Assembly: GCA_035578155.1 (NCBI GenBank)
Contig: JAPWDM010000016.1
Location: 12,568,608 to 12,632,607 of the forward strand
Origin: Brachynemurus nebulosus
Lineage: Eukaryota > Arthropoda > Insecta > Neuroptera > Myrmeleontidae
Direction: 5' to 3'
DNA length: 64,000 nucleotides
The notes beneath the pieces were generated by a model that made no database searches, was not told where the DNA came from, and saw nothing but the letters and a program-made list of their open reading frames with translations. A program made the translations under genes and the position numbers. Shown here in pieces: positions 61,899 through 64,000 of the stretch (position 1 is the first letter of the stretch; each line of letters opens with the position of its first letter).

Positions 61899-63359
61899 AA
61901 CGGAGCTATTTTAAGACTTTTAATGTAAAGGTATATGTTACCCCTTACATATTTTCTTTTCGTGTTCCCCAGTGTTCCCGCCGTAATTTAAAGTTGTTCT
62001 AAGAAATTGGGTATTAAATTTTATTATAGAATTTAAACAAAATACATACCTAAGTGAAATTATTTTAATATTATGTTAGTTTTAAAAAGGTCAACACTAT
62101 TTATGCTTGAGAGAAAGAAATCAATTACGAAGGAGCCTTAAACATATGCTTCAAATTGAAAATCTTGATTTACTAAAAATTTCTTAGTAAACCGGAACAT
62201 AACTATAAAACCCAATGAATTATTAAAGATAGGTAACTACATATTGTTTAAGTACATCCTATATCCGAATAGGAAACTGAAGATTTTTTTCAAACTGCAA
62301 AGCAATAACAGCTCGGACACACATCCACTGACATATCGACATATCCGTATTTATAAGTATACATGTGTATGTGAACAAAAAATATAACACAAACAACGGA
62401 ACCAATGTGTGCTTTTTACATAGTACTTGCATGGTTGTCAGGTTTATTTCTGGATTTTTAGTGAAACTGTGGGGTTTCAACAATCAACAGAAATAATATA
62501 CATAAATGCTTCGGTTATGTTTCAACCATGTGTTCCATATCGTGGTTCAGACAGACGGACAAACCGACCGACATAGGGGATTAGTTGTGTCAAAATACCA
62601 GATAAACATTTTTTGCTTCTGATATTTTTTTAAATGTATGTATTCAAATATGTAATATATTACATGGATATGTGCATGTATATTCATTTTTCAATGTTCA
62701 CATACGCATATACTCTGTGCCACAAAAACGCTGTCCGATATATTTCATTAAATCAAATGAAATATGTGTACATATAGTTATTAAATAGGAATAACATTTC
62801 TTCGCTAAAAAAAATGCATGCTTTGTCTAATAAGAGGACAAGGGTCTCTGTTTATAACCATTATAAGTGAGAAAACTACAAAGAGAAATAAAGATTCTCA
62901 CAAACCTCTATAAGTGAGAAAATTGAAAACTCTATGTGAAATAATAGTTTTTTTTTTTCATTTAAACGTCTGTATATAAAACCACCTTGCCTTATACATT
63001 TATAATCGAAAGTTTTATATGAAAAAGTACTTATGAGAGTAAATCTAAACTTAAAACGTAAACAAACCTAGTATCGTTGTTTTCTGGTCACTTTACTTCA
63101 AATCTGATTTTCGATATTTCTCTAAGTACGAGAACTTTGTAAGTGAGCAATCTCTGTAAACAAGAACAAATCTCTCTCTCTTGAACTCTCGCTTATTTAA
63201 ATCGCTCTCGTTTAATTTTACATATAAAATATTCTATGTAAATTTTAAAAGAAAAATTATATTTTTAGAAGAAATAGTTTAATTGAACAATGAAAATTAA
63301 GGTGACATTTTCACTTTTCCAGGAGTACAACTTAATATCCTTAGGTATCTGTTATGTTA
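61899..63359. other. No gene seen
   Basis: 62.8-63.2 kb is rich in GAGAAA, TCTCTC and AAGTGAGAAAA words. CAGACAGACGGACAAACCGA near 62550 resembles the head of the GTCTGTCTG repeats but no body follows. Confidence 0.35.
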
Positions 63360-64000
63360 TTAAGGGAGGCCACTAGTGTGACATTTTGAAAAAAAAAACT
63401 GGAATTTTTTTTTTTTGCATGATTCGATAGTCTATGTATACCTTTAAAGATAACATACTAAAATTTCAAGTGCATATCTCAAATAGTTTTTGAGTTACAG
63501 CCATTCGAAGAGCAGCTTCTGATTTTCATTGTTAACTTTGAGGCATTGAGAAATGTATGAAGATTGATAGTTCGGGAGTTTCTGGACGTGGCTGCCAGTC
63601 ACATGTTGTGGAGAAGCTAGACCCTGGCACATTTAAACGACTCATCTAGTTTTACTATGACCGTTATAGTGAGTAGATCGTAAATAATTTTAGTAAAAAT
63701 TTTCAGTGATTAAAACTAAAAGGTAAAGTAAAGAAAAACTACATTTTTCAAATTTGCTGCAGTTATAACTCGAAGACAAATCATCCGATCGAGTTGATTC
63801 TTATTGCCACTTCTTTTATATATGTTTCTTCGTGCCATGAGCCTCCAGTTTTCCGTTCGAATAAAAAATGTAATTTTTGCAGCCAAAAATCATCAAATTT
63901 TCGCGCAAATTTTAAAACTTTTTTTAGAAAACTCCGCCATTTTGTTAAATTTCAACTTTTTTTTCGATTGAGGTTCATGGCATAGGCAATACGTTCTAGT
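63360..64000. mobile_element. Possible left end of another TTAA-type element, runs off the window
   Basis: TTAAGGGAGGCCACTAGTGT has the TTAA-GGG start of the two G-rich elements. The other end would lie beyond 64000, so this is unproven. Confidence 0.3.

Overview
This is an AT-rich stretch of an insect nuclear genome. The evidence is intron-type splice acceptors, poly(A) signals, two insect-type genes and a dense mix of eukaryotic transposons. The order cannot be fixed from the sequence. Gene density is very low, and all functional assignments below come from reading the sequence by eye.

Host genes. (1) 2177-2370 (+) is the last coding exon of an AQP11/12-like unorthodox aquaporin; the rest of the gene lies to the left or outside the window. 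(2) 21094-22167 (-) is a complete 357-codon coding exon for a bHLH factor of the Net/ATOH8 family. It is preceded by a clear splice acceptor, so a 5' UTR exon lies at higher coordinates. (3) 25818-25994 (-) is a 58-codon ORF of unknown identity with protein-like composition. It could be a small protein or an exon fragment.

Everything else that can be recognised is mobile or repetitive DNA. Left third (3-17 kb): a direct-repeat pair; TTAA-flanked elements, one nested in another; a LINE relic split by a TA-flanked MITE; a large inverted module repeat (8.9-12.0 kb); a 2.7 kb element with about 670-bp inverted ends around a decayed gene; a GC-rich array of 13 GGGAGCGAAC motifs; and a hAT element with a perfect 8-bp target duplication. 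Middle (19-42 kb): the bHLH gene, long (TA)n tracts, tandem-module repeats, palindromic MITEs, a second copy of the hAT family and two 120-bp-period arrays. Right third (43-64 kb): two copies of a 1.5 kb repeat, one carrying a hAT insertion absent from the other; a Charlie-like hAT element; a 2.15 kb TIR element; a relic of a multicopy uncharacterised arthropod protein; a Tc1-like transposon with IR/DR ends; a Penelope-like relic; and more TA/TTAA elements.

The best candidate for something little described is 12221-14922. Its inverted ends enclose a relic whose reading frame joins a PIN/FEN1-like acidic motif (GEDTD), a TGCDTTS block and a cysteine-rich CXC-like tail. I infer a nuclease-like mobile-element protein. 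No CRISPR array, tRNA or rRNA was recognised.
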